Of a DNA stretch of 64,000 nt, positions 12,096 through 25,300 are shown piece after piece. Source of the DNA: Cyclina sinensis. Taxonomy: Eukaryota > Mollusca > Bivalvia > Venerida > Veneridae. Below the pieces are notes generated by a model. That model was not told the origin of the DNA, did no database searches, and was given only the letters and a program-made list of their open reading frames with translations. Position numbers and translations under genes: made by a program. The stretch lies in assembly GCA_012932295.1 (NCBI GenBank), contig JAAONU010000019.1, forward strand, positions 18,919,908 through 18,983,907. Direction: 5' to 3'. How positions within the stretch are numbered: position 1 is the stretch's first letter; every line of letters begins with the position of its first letter.

Positions 12096-12873
12096 GTTTG
12101 TGTTGATTAACAATTGCTATCAGACATACATTTGACCTAGAGATGAGACAGCTGTTAAGATGTCCGGATATGATATCCGAATCAAAACAGATGTACCGAT
12201 TTTGCGCTTTATATATTTTTACTTTGAACTTTACGTTTTATTTTTTACAAGTTTGAAATTTAAAAAAAAAAATCAAGTGACTACAAATGACTACAAACTA
12301 AAATAAGCGATCATTCAACTGATTTTATTGAATTCGAAAATAGAATTGACAAATGATCGTCCCCAAGATCAGTGACTTTTAGTTTATCATAATTATCTTA
12401 CGATCGCGTGAGTTATACTCCTCATCCGATAGGTTATTCGGTATCTTCTTGTTGACTTAAATGAAGATTAGTTACAACTCTTTGTTTGCCTTTTATTTAA
12501 AAGTTTTAACGTTTTGCGTAATAACATTTATATAAATAAATTTTGCTTTCAAAAGTACTTTAATTTATTTTTATACAAAACAATAATATTTGTTTGGATA
12601 TAGACCCGACAACAGCAAACAACGTTTTGTCCTCAAAGGTAGGTGATGTTTTCCTTTTATCGATGTGACAAAAGATGGAGTGATTAATTTATGCAGTTTC
12701 TATACAGAAACATTATGTCTGTTTAGTTAATTTTAACTCAATCGCATGCATAGTGTAGCATCGGCGTAGCGTAATGTAAACAGAAAGTCGAAGTTAACTC
12801 AAATCACATGACTACAATTCCATAACTTTAAATATCTAAATATCCATTTTTAAAACAGATCAAACATTTCAGT
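12096..12873. other. 5' flank of the second ApeC gene
   Basis: AT-rich, no ORF of note. The bases directly before the ATG (ACATTTCAGT) look like a splice acceptor, so the start codon may open the second exon after a 5' UTR intron. I cannot locate the upstream exon or promoter. Confidence 0.35.
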
Positions 12874-15800
12874 ATGATTAAGTTACATCTGTTCTTCGCC
12901 CTGTTTGTAACGTGTATCCATGGCGACTACGACTGCGTTTGTAACTATGACGTAGAGAAGGCGGTGTACCCATCAGACGATGTCACTGCTCAGCCGATCG
13001 GATACTTGTACGAATTTGACTGCAAGCCTGAAATTAATAAAGAGAACACTCAGACTGGACAAGACTTTCTTGGAATTCAGTTTGAAAAACAGGTAAAGAT
13101 TCGGTCCATTAGTGTGTTTTTTATTGAATTTAACAGTAAGTATCTAAGTCTGAGGTAAATATATAACAAAAAAGACTATGTGCGGTTGCCATGGAGATTC
13201 ACAAATTTAAAGGAAAAGACAGATCAGAATCCTTGATATACACATCGTTCTCAAAAATTAAGATAACACGAGGCTGTTCAGTATCATTTTTAAGTTGTAT
13301 GATCGATCAATTTCACTTTGAACATTAAAAAAAACAGAATCAATAGCACTGATGTAAAACCAGCATTACCACTGAATTTTATTCATTCAGTAAAAATTTA
13401 TCATCAATGAATAAAATTGAATTGATAAAACTATTTTCTGATATCCCTAGTCATTGTTTAAATTTACAACTAAAGAGGAAGACAGATTTACTCGTATATC
13501 TTAAAAGTGAAAGAAATCTTTATCAATTCAATTTTATATTATCTCTGAACATTCAATGAGTTTTTTGACTGCCATGCACCTTGGTCAATTTGAAAACATA
13601 TGCACTTTTAAGGTATAAGACCTTCTTTTCAAACCCTCGGCGAATTGAGATTTTTAAGGACTATACTATCTTATGACAAAAATTGACAGTATAAAAACGA
13701 TTTATTTCAAGATATGACAAGCATTCACTTCAAACTTCAAGAGAAACACATTTCTTTCTTAGTCCGACTATAAAAACAACAGCAATGTAGAATATGTATT
13801 TATTCACAGTATGAAGACATAATGATTGCTGACTAAAACACACACATTGTAAGGACAATAGTAAGAAATAACGAGATGTGATGTACTGTTGTAAGAAATA
13901 ATGAAATGTAATAATAAACATTGTACTATACTACCCCATCCACTCTGTGATGAGGTGATGATATGTTAACATAGAAAACTTAAAAAAATGTATCTTGGAG
14001 CTTAAAATTAGCCATGAAGCTGACGATAAGCAATATATCAAAGAGGTTTACCTTGTAGTTTTGGAGATATCAGTTGCAATAACTGAAATTACTGATGCCC
14101 ATTTACACAAATTCGCCATGTTAAAATGCTTTATTCAAATTGAAATATATTTAAAACAAAAGAAATTCAATTCAATTCAAAAAACAATTTGTGTTTTAAA
14201 AAACAGAACATTATCAATAAACCGGAAATTAAAGAAAACAAAATCGTGTGGTTTGCACCTTTGCCCTTCAGTGAAATGGTCTCAAACCTTTTCATTTTAG
14301 TGGAAACTGGCCACTCTTCAGAACGGGGGTAAGACATTATGGATCTAATACCTTACCACAATGTATACCCGACTCAGATTTTTATTTTGAATACTATTAA
14401 CCATATGTATATGCGACTACATAATTTTTTTGAATGCTATTAACCATATGTATACGCGACTACATAATCATTTTGAATACTATTAACCATATGTATACGC
14501 GACAACATAATTATTTGAATACTATTAACCATATAGTTCTTTTGGTCTAGGGACATAGACCTAATATATTTAACCATAATTATGATGTTTTTATATATAT
14601 TTGATCTATAATTTTTTTTTATTTATTTGTTTGTTCAGTTCCTATTTTATATACTTCCGTAGTAGATCTAACTTATACTGAATTTTGATAATTCAAATGA
14701 TTACCACTTTCCCCACTAGAAAATGTATATGTTTGATACCGATACCCATTTGTATATTAAAGTATGTTTTATCGCACATGTAATTACAAAATGTAACTTT
14801 TGTAATCTGTGCTTCTTTCAATACAGGTATTGTTCTGTTCTGTTATGTTTAATTTTCAGGTTGGTTACGTGACTATGTCCCAAAACGTTAGAGTACAGAT
14901 CTGCCCAGGCAACCCACCAGATTCTGATCTAAGTAAGAAATAACAACTTATGTACGAGACAAACAGTTTTATGTGTAAATAAAGAAATGATAATGTCTGA
15001 ATTCCTCAAAGGTACATATTATTATCAACGAAAAAAAATGTAATCTTGTAGACTTCTTTGTTTAAACTAGTCGAAGTATTACATCACAAACTTTCTTTAT
15101 TGTTATTTGTTCATCATTTTTATTTGTCTATACGTTTTTTTAAACAACGATTTTCAATTAAAAGAAAGCATTTCAAAAAGCTGTTTTCTCTACAGTTTAA
15201 GAAACAGATGTCTGATTTTATTACAACCTTCGATGGATTGCTAGAAACTAACCTGTCACATAGCAACAAAAACAAAAATAGAAATGAGATTAAGGATTTC
15301 GTTATTTGTTGTTGTTTAAATTGCAGTCCCAACAACACCAGCTACAACCAGGACAACAACAACAACTACGACCACAAGAACAACAACAACACCGCCAACG
15401 ACGACAACTACAACACCTTCCACTTCAACAATGCCTACAACTACAGCCACAACAACTACAACAACCACAACAACACCCACAACCACAACAACACCCACAA
15501 CAACACCCACAACTACAACAACCACAGCAGCACCCACAACCACAACAACACCATCAACCACAACAACACCATCAACCACACCATCAACCACAACAACACC
15601 CACGACCACAACAACTACAACAAAAAGACCGACAACTCAAGGTATGTGTTTACATTCGTCCGGTGTAGGTTAACCAAAGAAAAAATGTACAAAATATGAA
15701 AGATATGTTAAGTTTAAAATTTGCAAAGCGTAGCTAAAAATTTCAAAAAGATCGCTCCATTTTCGATAGGCCTACCTTATGTGACCAGCACGTAATACTA

Positions 15801-18525
15801 AGAATATTTCGCTAAATATTGCTGTGTTTGGTCATAGAACTTTTAAAAGTAGAAGTTTCGTTTTCAGTTAAGATAATTGAACTAAATGTTCCATTTGCTT
15901 TGGTTACCAGGAAATGGATGTGGAATTTATGCATCATTACTTTTTTTTAATCTTTTACAAAAATTGTCATATTGAACATATTTTTTCTTAATGTTCAAGT
16001 GACCTCTGAATTTTTCTTTTAGAGCATTACTTTTTGTATTCAAAGCTCCGATAACGTGGCCTATAGGAACCTATGGTTTAATGCAGACGACACAGGGATG
16101 CCCCGCCGGTAATACAAGATGGTTCACCGGCTGGCGAAAGCAAGACACGGAGGACGGTGATTCACATAATTATTTCAATCCGGGCATCCAAAACTTTCTT
16201 GCAGGTACAAGAACTTGCCCTTAATGAAACTGTTCGTAAGATAAATTGATAAATTATGTATGAAATAAAGTTTGAAACTAACACAATTCTGATTTGGTTA
16301 GAACAAGAAAAAAATATACTCACTATGAATACGCATTTGTTTAGATAAGTGAAAGTGCTTAACGTAGGAAAAAAAATAGTTGCGTTTTGTTTCAGTTTGA
16401 ATTTTGTTTTAGACTGTATATATGTTTATGGAATCACTGCGTATGAAATAACAACAGATAAATGACAGTCAAAGACGTATCAATTAGCTAGTTGAAAATA
16501 TACAAATAGTATACCTGAAGATTGATAGGGCATGAAAGTTGTTTCATTATTATCCTAATTTATTACAAAGACCAGTGGCAGTGCAAGATCTCATAATAGT
16601 TTCTGTAATATTGTTGAGGATACGTTGAAAGAGTCACAAAAGACATCAACTGTACTTGTTTACAGCTTGCTGAAGTACGTCACATTTTGTAAAAGTGCAA
16701 GTGTACTGTGTGAGCTTGCAAACACGTCATAATGTTCACAGATCAAATTACGCTCACCCCTTTACATTTTGACAGGGGACTTTCAGAGAAACAATATTGT
16801 GACGAGATTTTGCATCAAAGACTCGTCTTCGACGAGTACTTATGACAAGCCTTGGCCTAAAGGAGCATACTGCATCCTTAAACATAAGGCGTGTCCAACA
16901 GGTTTGATCTCGAATATTTCTCTAGTAATCTATTGTACAAAGTAAAACATTTAAGGTTAGAATATCTGAAATGCATGCACATAATGGTTATTAAATACAT
17001 AGAAACAATTTCTGAAACACGAATTTTGCATGTTTCTTTCTGAACGGTTACTGGTCAGAATATCGAGAGTAGAAGTAGACAATTCTCTTTACAATTCATA
17101 TTAGATTTTTAAAAAAAAACTCGAATCAAACATTTTATATCCTATAATTATTATTGCAAGGTGCGTTATTGAGGAAAAAATGTTTCATAATCTGTTACAA
17201 ATGCCTGTATGGCTTTTGGACAGACCGCATGTGTCTGTGACAAACAGCCAGCGATTCTGCAACCATATATGCCAGTGTCTGTGACAAACAGCCAGCGACT
17301 CTGCAACCCTAAATGTCAGTGTCTGTGACAAACAGCCAGCGACTCTGCAACCCTAAATGTCAGTGTCTGTGACAAACAGCCAGCGACTCTGCAACCGTAT
17401 ATGTTAGTGTCTGTGACAGACAGCCAGCGACTATGCAACCATATATTTCAGTTATCACTTTAATGGTATTAGTATAGTTTAGGTAACTGCCATTTCATTA
17501 TGACTATTGTTGTTGGTAGTGTTGGTAGCAGTGATGGAGGTTATAATTATTTTTTATTGCGATAAACGAAAAAAAAGCTATTGCTTAAAATGCTTCCCTC
17601 ACAGTACTTTCTAACGTATTTTAACAAGGCATTTTCAACTGTTTGTTAATTTTCAGGATTTCATAGTGGATTTATACATTGGGACGATGAAGATATAGGT
17701 AACAGTAATAGTCAAGGTGGGGCATTACCTGATGGCGAGTATGGTAAAAACACACAAATCTATTACTGCTGTAGGTACGTGTTCATTAGTACTTTAACTT
17801 CAGTACACAAGAATATATTCAGTGTTACTTCCCCTCTTTCGTTCTTTTTTAAAATTTTCTCTTTGTATGTGTGTAGTTTTCATTTATCGCCAGAACTAAA
17901 TTGAGAGGGTTTGGCAAAGCGTTACAGTTCATGAAATGGTAACATGTAGACTTTCTGATAATTCTTTATAATGCGAAAGAATACTGACCTATCAGACTAT
18001 TGAGGCGTCTTCTGCTTTATGGTCTGATGTAGGTGCTGAGAATTTCATCACACATATATTTCATATAATTTTTTCATACGGTCAAATTTGACTATTTTTA
18101 CACTGTAGAGTCAAAATCAGGAAAAAAATTAAATAGCTTCTACCATATTCTCTTATTACAAATAAACTGATTCGTTTAATTTACTTTTGACTAGTTTTCT
18201 TTTTTCATTTTTTCATTATTTTTTCCTTTTAAAACTTTGAATAGTGAAACGGAAAACTTTTGGTCATTTTAGGGGTGATGGTTCCTCGTACTCGGCAATC
18301 CGTCTCCCTACAGAGCGGCCCTTTATCCTGTTAAGGTTCGGTCAGGTTTGTCAGACAGTACGGGGTATGGACGTGCGGGACGTGTTTGTACGCTGGGATG
18401 ACGAGGACACTCTCAACTCGTCAGGACGAGGTGGATGGCATCCCTTTGACGACGGAGGCGGTGACGATCATCTGCTACATTTTTGCTATTACCATTCCAG
18501 TACGGGTCCTTCGCTAATTGGATGA
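12874..18525 (+). CDS. Secreted mucin-linker ApeC protein
   Basis: Seven exons: 12874-13092, 14860-14932, 15327-15641, 16025-16204, 16776-16901, 17657-17774 and 18273-18525 (TGA); phases 0,1,1,1,1,2 join cleanly to 427 residues. Residues 1-17 are a signal peptide (MIKLHLFFALFVTCIHG). Residues 18-97 form a small Cys-containing module (CVCNYD, YLYEFDCKP, VQICPGNPP) of the SH3b-like type often seen at the N-terminus of secreted bivalve proteins; this label is an inference. Exon 3 encodes about 105 residues, nearly all Thr and Pro, a probable O-glycosylated linker. Exons 4-7 give the ApeC domain (WPIGTYGLMQ, GWRKQDTED, FCIKDSSS, GAYCILKHKACP, HWDDED, YYCCR, HFCYYH). It lacks the MACPF part of its neighbour. 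Probably an extracellular lectin-like or mucus-associated immune protein. Confidence 0.9.
14389..14535 (+). repeat. 43 bp tandem repeat, about 3.5 copies
   Basis: Units start GAATACTATTAACCATATGT at 14389, 14432, 14475 and 14517 (period 43, 43, 42). They lie in the first intron of the mucin-linker ApeC gene. Confidence 0.75.
15327..15641 (+). repeat. Coding ACA/ACC repeat (Thr-rich linker exon)
   Basis: A 315 bp exon built from ACA, ACC, ACT and CCC/CCA codons. Period-3 slippage can change linker length without shifting frame. The flanking splice sites are TTGCAG and GGTATG. Apparent long frames on either strand here are products of the repeat. Confidence 0.85.
17231..17450 (+). repeat. 44 bp tandem repeat, five copies
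   Basis: GTGTCTGTGACAAACAGCCA starts at 17231, 17275, 17319, 17363 and 17407 with exact 44 bp spacing. The middle copies are almost identical. In the ApeC intron between exons 5 and 6. Confidence 0.9.
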
Positions 18526-18655
18526 ACAATATTATACGAATTACATCATAATTTTTGTTCTTAATTTAGAATTGTAAAAAAATGTCATTGGCTTGTTAAA
18601 AAATACTTCATTCGCAAATACTTTTTTTTCTTTGATTTTAAAGTTCCTTGCTCAG

Positions 18656-18661
18656 AATAAA
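18656..18661 (+). promoter_or_regulatory. Polyadenylation signal of the second ApeC gene
   Basis: AATAAA 131 nt after the stop codon ending at 18525. It is the first canonical hexamer downstream. Confidence 0.45.
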
Positions 18662-20310
18662 AGTAGGTTTGCCTTCTTTGTAACATGAAAAACAATGAGC
18701 AACAAAGAATGAAAATGTATAAAAATGTGAAAATCTAAAGAAACGCCACCACCATTTACAATAATCGAACCAGAAAAAAATGTCAGTATCTAAAATCTTT
18801 CATTATTAAAAAATCAAAACACATTTTTAAATAAGAACGAGTATTTTTTTAAGAAATTCAAACACTTTAAGCAGTGTGACAGTTAAGATATCTTTCTATA
18901 ATGTATATCAAAAACTCGACATTTAACTGTCATTTTTTGACAAACATTCCTAATGAAGTCTGAAATTAAGTAGGGATGAAACGTAGAAGCACTGTGTATC
19001 ACGAACTTGCTTTTACGGCATTTCGAGTTAAACTTTTCCTGACAATTAATGCTTCAGTAGGTTTAAGCGTAGTTACGTTTTTTTCAATTTGGTCACCGCG
19101 TGAGCGAGGAAATTGAAAACCATTTGGCAAGAGCAACATCAAAACGGCAGTAATGTTTGCCTGTAGTGCTAATCTAATGCGTATAATGAAATATTTTAGT
19201 CTTATGCCTTTAATGTTTTCCTGAACTACTTCTCTTATACTTAAATGTCATCTAGAATAGTTGTCGTGTAAAGATGCTTTATCTGTCTTCTACTTTTTAA
19301 TTGTTTGTGGCAATCTGCCTCGATTTTCTTAAGCCATTAGGGATTGTCATTAAGAATACTTGCAAGTGTATCTTTGAAATGTAAGCCGTAGTGGGGTTCA
19401 TAAGTCTTAATGCATATCGCTTAGCGCAAATGACAATGTTAAACAATATTGTAAACATAGAAGTGTATTTGCAGGTTTTAATTTAATGGTTTTCAAGGGT
19501 TGAGGGAGTCCCCGAGTCAAAATAGCCGCAAAAAAAACTGTTTTTAATTGTGTCTTATTTTTCCTTTTTTGGTTTGTTGCTGTTGCTGTTGTCTTTCTTC
19601 TTTGTTGTTGTTGTTATTTTTCTTCTCTTTTTTTATCAATTTGAAAATATGAAGTGTCAATGTCGCTCATGATTTTCTGTATTTGTCAAGTTATTTCAGT
19701 CTATCAAACTTTCTGTCTCTGTTTTGGTGTTCATTTCGATGAATTGGCTAAAAAGGCTTTAGACAAACAAAAATTTCAGTTCATCAGTCAGTTACTTAAT
19801 CGTATTTTATTGAAAGCTGACCAGTTTAACAGTTTCTTCAGTAATATTCTGGATTCAGATTATCAAGTCTAACGTTAAATTTTTAAAAAAATAAATGACT
19901 TGCGTATCATATTATTTTGAGGCACTCTTTAATTTTTAAACCATCATTTATCTGGATATTTTTCTCTAATAAATAAAGACTTAATGTTAAATGTATGTTG
20001 CCACATAAAAAAACATATACAACATCTGCTGCAATACTCGGAATTGTTTTTGTTTTTTTCTATGATAATAAGGGTAAAGTATGGAATACCTCAGAGACCA
20101 ATCCAAAACAATAAGTGTAAGAAGTCTTGTTCCAACCATATCGTAAGATATGTTCTCATGAGCTTGCCAGTTAAGTGTGAAAGGCAATATCTAGCACCTT
20201 AGTCGATTAAGACTTAATAGAATTGCTGTACTGAAATTGCTTGATTAGCAAAAAGCAACCAATATTCTGCTAAAAATGTCATTCTTTCTGCGTTTAATGA
20301 ACATTAATCT
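18662..20310. other. Intergenic stretch without recognised gene
   Basis: AT-rich. A TTG/GTT-rich simple tract lies near 19560-19620. No frame shows a recognisable domain or splice-consistent exon. Confidence 0.45.
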
Positions 20311-20490
20311 ATGTTCTATTCCTCTCTCATTTACTTATTGACATCAAAACATATATCACCCCGATATTGTGCCAAGCTATGTGCTTTGAATTCGTTTGCT
20401 ATGTTCTATTCCTCTCTCATTAACTCATTGACATCAAAACATATATCACCCCGATATTGTGCCAAGCTATGTGCTTTGAATTCGTTTGCT
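20311..20490 (+). repeat. Exact-length 90 bp tandem duplication
   Basis: 20311-20400 and 20401-20490 differ at only two visible positions (CATTTACTTATTG versus CATTAACTCATTG). Junctions are precise, pointing to a recent duplication. No gene function evident. Confidence 0.92.
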
Positions 20491-21162
20491 TTCCTTAGAA
20501 TGTCTTCTAAAACAACTAGGTATCTGTATGGATTTAAAGGCGATACCGTTCCTGTTTAAAAAAGAGAACTAATTACACACCGACATTTAAAGGTACATAC
20601 CTTTAATTTATGGCTGATATACTGCTTAAGTATGGCTTATTCTCCTTAAAATGAAAAATATTTGACAATCTAAAGAAGGACATGTGTTTAAAAATGTTTC
20701 CTTATGGCATATAGTTACCAAATAAGTGCATTTGTAATTAATGTCTATCCACCTAAAAAAAGTACCAAAGCAAACTCTCTGTATAAAGACTAATATGAGC
20801 CTATATATTCAGTTTGCAATTTGTACTTAGAACTTTCGACAGACACATTGACATTGGTCATATAATTCTTTCAATACCATGGATATTTGCATGATTTTGG
20901 AGAATATGTAGTCTTCGACATTTTAGGGTATGCTTCTTTACAATCATGTAAGTCATTTTTGCGGGGTGCAGTCTCCTTTGCAAGCAATTCAAAGGAGAAT
21001 ACGTGTTTTAAAACGATCAGCGTATCTTATCATTTCTTTGGTATTCACTCTTTAATGGCGAGAAGAACATCTATCTGTTTACACAAACGGATATATTTTA
21101 TTATTTTGATGTTTAGATATTTAACCGCACTTTCACCTTAGATCTTTACTGTTGTATTTCTG

Positions 21163-22320
21163 ATGAGGAAAATGATGAACTGTACGTCAGTGGAGTTAAA
21201 AGAAACATTTTTGTTTAACTGCACTTGGAACAATCAAACCGATGATGATAATGCAACAAAGTTTCAGCGTCTACGGCAACAAATGAACATTATTCAAATG
21301 TTTGTTTGCCCTACGTTACTTGTAATTGGCCTTCTTGGAAATATCTGTATTGTCTTCACAGTATCGAACGTGCAGTTTCGTCAAATGACGTCACGATTTA
21401 TTTTGTGCGCCTTGGCTTTCTCCGACTCGCTACTTTTATGTACAAATCCTTTCAACCAACAATTCATGCAAAGTGTGTGGAACGGTGACGTCAGAGCTAT
21501 CACAAAAGATGGATGCAAATTCTTCTTTGTCATGTATCGTTTGGCTAAAACATCATCCTCTTGGTGTGTAGTTTTGATCGCACTAGAGCGATTTGTTGCC
21601 GTTAAATTTCCGTTAAAAGCTAAAACAATACTGACAAAAAGAACGATAGCTTTAACTATTTCGTGTGTTTATTTGACACTTCTGTGTATACACGGAATTT
21701 GGACATTTTCGACCGATATCGTCGACGGTGTTTGTACACCAGACGTTGTTACAGAAAACACAAGAAAACTTCACAAAATCTTCGTAATCATCGGAGCAGC
21801 CACATACTCACTAGTGCCAGTCTCAATAATGCTTACGGTGACACCTCCGATCGTCATCACCCTGGTGAAACGTCATCGACTACAAAGAACACTCGCGCAA
21901 GCAACCAATAGAACGCTACATGACATGTCACGTGTTTCAGTCATGTTAGTTATGATTGTAGTTTTCTATATTGTTTGGGTCACACCAATCACACTCGTGC
22001 TCATTATCACTGTTTGGACAAATCAGCCTATATTCGGATCACAGAAAAAGGAGATGATAATATTTCAAGGCGTGGCTCTTATTTTTGAACAGCTGAATCA
22101 TTCTTGTAACTTTATCATTTACATTATGTTCTCCACACAATTTCGTCGCCGTTTTTTACACATGATACGGTGTGAGAGGAAGTGTATTTGTGTGAAGAGT
22201 AAAACATCTCATTCAGTTCAGATGTTTTCTATAGAATCAACCCCGGAAACTGGAAGCTCTACAAACACATTCAGGGCAAGAAAAACGGACGATTGGAGAA
22301 TGACATCATTTGAACAATAA
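21163..22320 (+). CDS. Class A (rhodopsin-like) G protein-coupled receptor
   Basis: Intronless, 385 residues from the ATG at 21163; ATGs at codons 4 and 5 are alternatives. The N-terminus has four N-glycosylation sequons (Asn6, 19, 24, 30). Seven hydrophobic segments follow: TM1 about 41-66 with the GN pair at 59-60, TM2 with Asp88 in LAFSD, Cys118 at the start of TM3, ERF (142-144) in place of DRY, and a TM7 in which NFIIY replaces NPxxY. The tail is basic with Ser/Thr sites (RRRF, KSKTSHS). It would act in the plasma membrane. The layout resembles invertebrate neuropeptide (FMRFamide-like) receptors, but the ligand cannot be told. A decayed relative lies about 5 kb downstream. Confidence 0.92.
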   Translation: MRKMMNCTSVELKETFLFNCTWNNQTDDDNATKFQRLRQQMNIIQMFVCPTLLVIGLLGNICIVFTVSNVQFRQMTSRFILCALAFSDSLLLCTNPFNQQFMQSVWNGDVRAITKDGCKFFFVMYRLAKTSSSWCVVLIALERFVAVKFPLKAKTILTKRTIALTISCVYLTLLCIHGIWTFSTDIVDGVCTPDVVTENTRKLHKIFVIIGAATYSLVPVSIMLTVTPPIVITLVKRHRLQRTLAQATNRTLHDMSRVSVMLVMIVVFYIVWVTPITLVLIITVWTNQPIFGSQKKEMIIFQGVALIFEQLNHSCNFIIYIMFSTQFRRRFLHMIRCERKCICVKSKTSHSVQMFSIESTPETGSSTNTFRARKTDDWRMTSFEQ

Positions 22321-25300
22321 TATGTAAATTCAACTTCAACGAAAATATAATTGATATAACTTAAGGCCTAAAATTTAACAGCTATATAATTCTTACTACT
22401 GTTGATGGACAAAGGGGAGAAGAGATGATAGGATTAACGTCCAACTTTGTTCATCTTTCATCGCCTGCAATATTCCCCGAAGAACTCGGTGACATTACTT
22501 CTAAAATATTGATAGTTCAAAGCAACTTCTACAATTGTTGGTGCTTATACAAATATCACCACGAGTGTTCCCCCAAAAAAAATCCTTGATCATAGTTAAA
22601 AAGTTGATTATCTTTAAAAACTTTGGTATGCGATTAAGAGTTCCTTCATTTGGCACTATTTGACTTTTCATTTTAGACTTGTTATGACAAATATAAGGGA
22701 GGGGCGGATCAGTGGTCCAGTGATAACCCGCTGGTCCTGTCACGAGCTCAAGCCCCCACTCCTCCACTAACATTGTTATTTATCTTAGGGATGAGATGCT
22801 ACTTACTGTCAAAGTTTTGCAGTAACGTAGACAAAATGACTATTATGAGACTGAAACCAGCTTATAACTTCATATACACAAATGTACTTAAAATCCAGAT
22901 TATATAACGCACAAAAAGGATTTTTACTCACTCGTTTATTGAAAAAAGAAAGAATTCAATACCATTCTATACTTTTTTCTCAAGACGATATCCCATGTAT
23001 TAATGTGATACATTGAGTCTGGAAAAACCAAGAGGTGTGTCTTGATTTGGATGCTTTTTGTATCTTGCACTATCAAACCGACCACCTTAAACAAACTCTG
23101 CAAGGGGCGTTGGTCATATGAACTTGGTTTGGACGACAAATATACTCAGATAGATAGATATATTGTTATAAAACAAATATAAAACTCGACTTCAGTATTT
23201 CATGAACAGTGGTGCTAATTGTTCTTTTACTTTTTCAGTATAGACCCTTCCAGAAATTAGTACCTCCCAGATTATCTCCCTTGCGTCCGCCATTAAGAGA
23301 CTGCGCAGACTGAAGCAGTTTTATAATGCGGAGCTTAGAAAAAGTCCCATTGTTATTGCTGACATTTCGGAAGTAGAAACTAAGCTTACTGGTCTACTTA
23401 GAATTTTTACTATTCAAACTAACTTCAGTTGTCTCCATTTAAAAGATGATATTTCTATCTAATCTAACACTTAGTTCAGACTGAAGTTCAACGTACAATA
23501 ATCCCAGAGTAGACAAAATTAATTGTTCAGCCAATGATATTAATTTATGTTCAACAAGCAAAAATTTCAAAATTTGAGTCTGTTTTGAGGAAGTCTCACT
23601 TTCTAGGAAATAATGAACATACAAAAGAAAACTGAAATTGGGAATATAGAAAACAATCAGCCGTGCTATAATGCAGAATGTTTTGCCTAAAATATCGAGA
23701 GAATTAGCATGTAACAGAAAATGTAAGAATTATAAATTTAACAAATATGGTTGCGACAAGATCTGAGTACAAAGTAACATGAAGAAGATATAGATTTAAC
23801 CTTTTACACCTGATGGATGATGCTATCCTTACCAGTTGGATGAGACCATTTTTAGTTAAAAGGGTTTCTGGTAAAAATCTTTAATTTTATTCTTATATTT
23901 ATATTGCCTTTAAAACTATTCACATGTTCAGGGTTATCAGTACTGGTAAATAACTTATACTGGTAAATAACACATATTTTACGAAGAGATAATACGTATA
24001 TCATGAAGGAGTGATTGTAAATTGTACACTTATAAATCAAATTGGTGTACAAATGTACAAACTTGCTTTGTTCTATTGGATTTGCTGAGGTGGGTTATAT
24101 CAGGGAGAAAAAAAATCATATATTTTTGTCTAAAGTAAAACAACGACAAAATCATCAATTATGGAAGTTTGAATACATCAAGTTGAGTACTTTTTCTGTA
24201 AAAAATTCATCAGTTAGATTCCAACTATATCTCGAATGTTTTAACATAAGCAAATTTTGACAAGCTTTGACTAATTTAGAGGTTAGAGAGCTGAAAATGC
24301 TACAAGGTACACCTACTGTAAATTGAAAATGTCGATTATGTAACACATTAGAAGACGAGTATCATTGTTTTATACTGTGTTATTGAATGTATAAGACAAA
24401 TGAAAACATATATGTTATCATGATTCTGGTCACGGCCAAATGTATGTGTACATATATATGTATGTATATATTTATAGAATTAAAATTTCCAAAACAAACA
24501 ACTGTTTATGATTCTTTGTGTTCATGAGAACATGTTTTACTATTGTAGCAGTATTATGTATTTGTAATGGGGAAAACTGTTCAACATGGTAAGAGAACTG
24601 GGTGGAAATTTAAACTTTATTTAACCTTGCCATTTGATACTGAGACAACAGAAATCTGGTAGATAATGTATCGTTGATCAATATGATTTATAAGCCCAGA
24701 ATGTAAATGAGTATATTTTCGCTTGTTTTCCATTTTACGTTTTAAGAAAAGCCTAGATTACATGTATAAGTGTGTCACATTAAAAAAAATCTGAAAAAGA
24801 ATTAATTCCAACTACTGTTGTCGAAATCGTTTGACCTTTGATTTCTTGTCTAATACATACTTTAATTAATCATAGAGAAACAATTATAAGATGTATTATT
24901 TAGTGAATGGTATGTTTGTTTAACCTCATAGTGACGAATATATGTTAAATATATGTTTTTCTTTCAAATGTAGTCGGTGTTAGTGGGAATTGTACAGGTC
25001 AGCAAGGTACGATGGACTTGAAAATTAAGTTCTGTTTGCTCCATGCGCTACAACAGCCCATCATGATTCTTATCAGAAGTCAGATAAAAACAGAAGTCGC
25101 CAGTCATGAGCACCTAAACTTTACACTTTAATTTACTTTATATGCAGTTTATGATATTCTGTCGGGAGATATGACTGGTCTATTAAGTTGGACAAAACTT
25201 GAATCACCGTACATACAGAGTGCAAGTGTTTTATTTTACGGACATGTGAACAGTCTCAGTTACGTTCCTAGTACCACTACTAGTTCCTTACGTACTAGTG

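Noticed and set aside
15058..15699. Long frames in several phases on both strands (Asn/His-rich, Gln-rich, Val-rich)
   Set aside because: All are alternative readings of the ACA/ACC repeat. Only the Thr/Pro frame joins neighbouring exons in phase and has splice sites.
17231..17450. CRISPR-like array of repeated 44 bp units
   Set aside because: Units are contiguous without unique spacers and lie in a spliced eukaryotic intron; a simple minisatellite.
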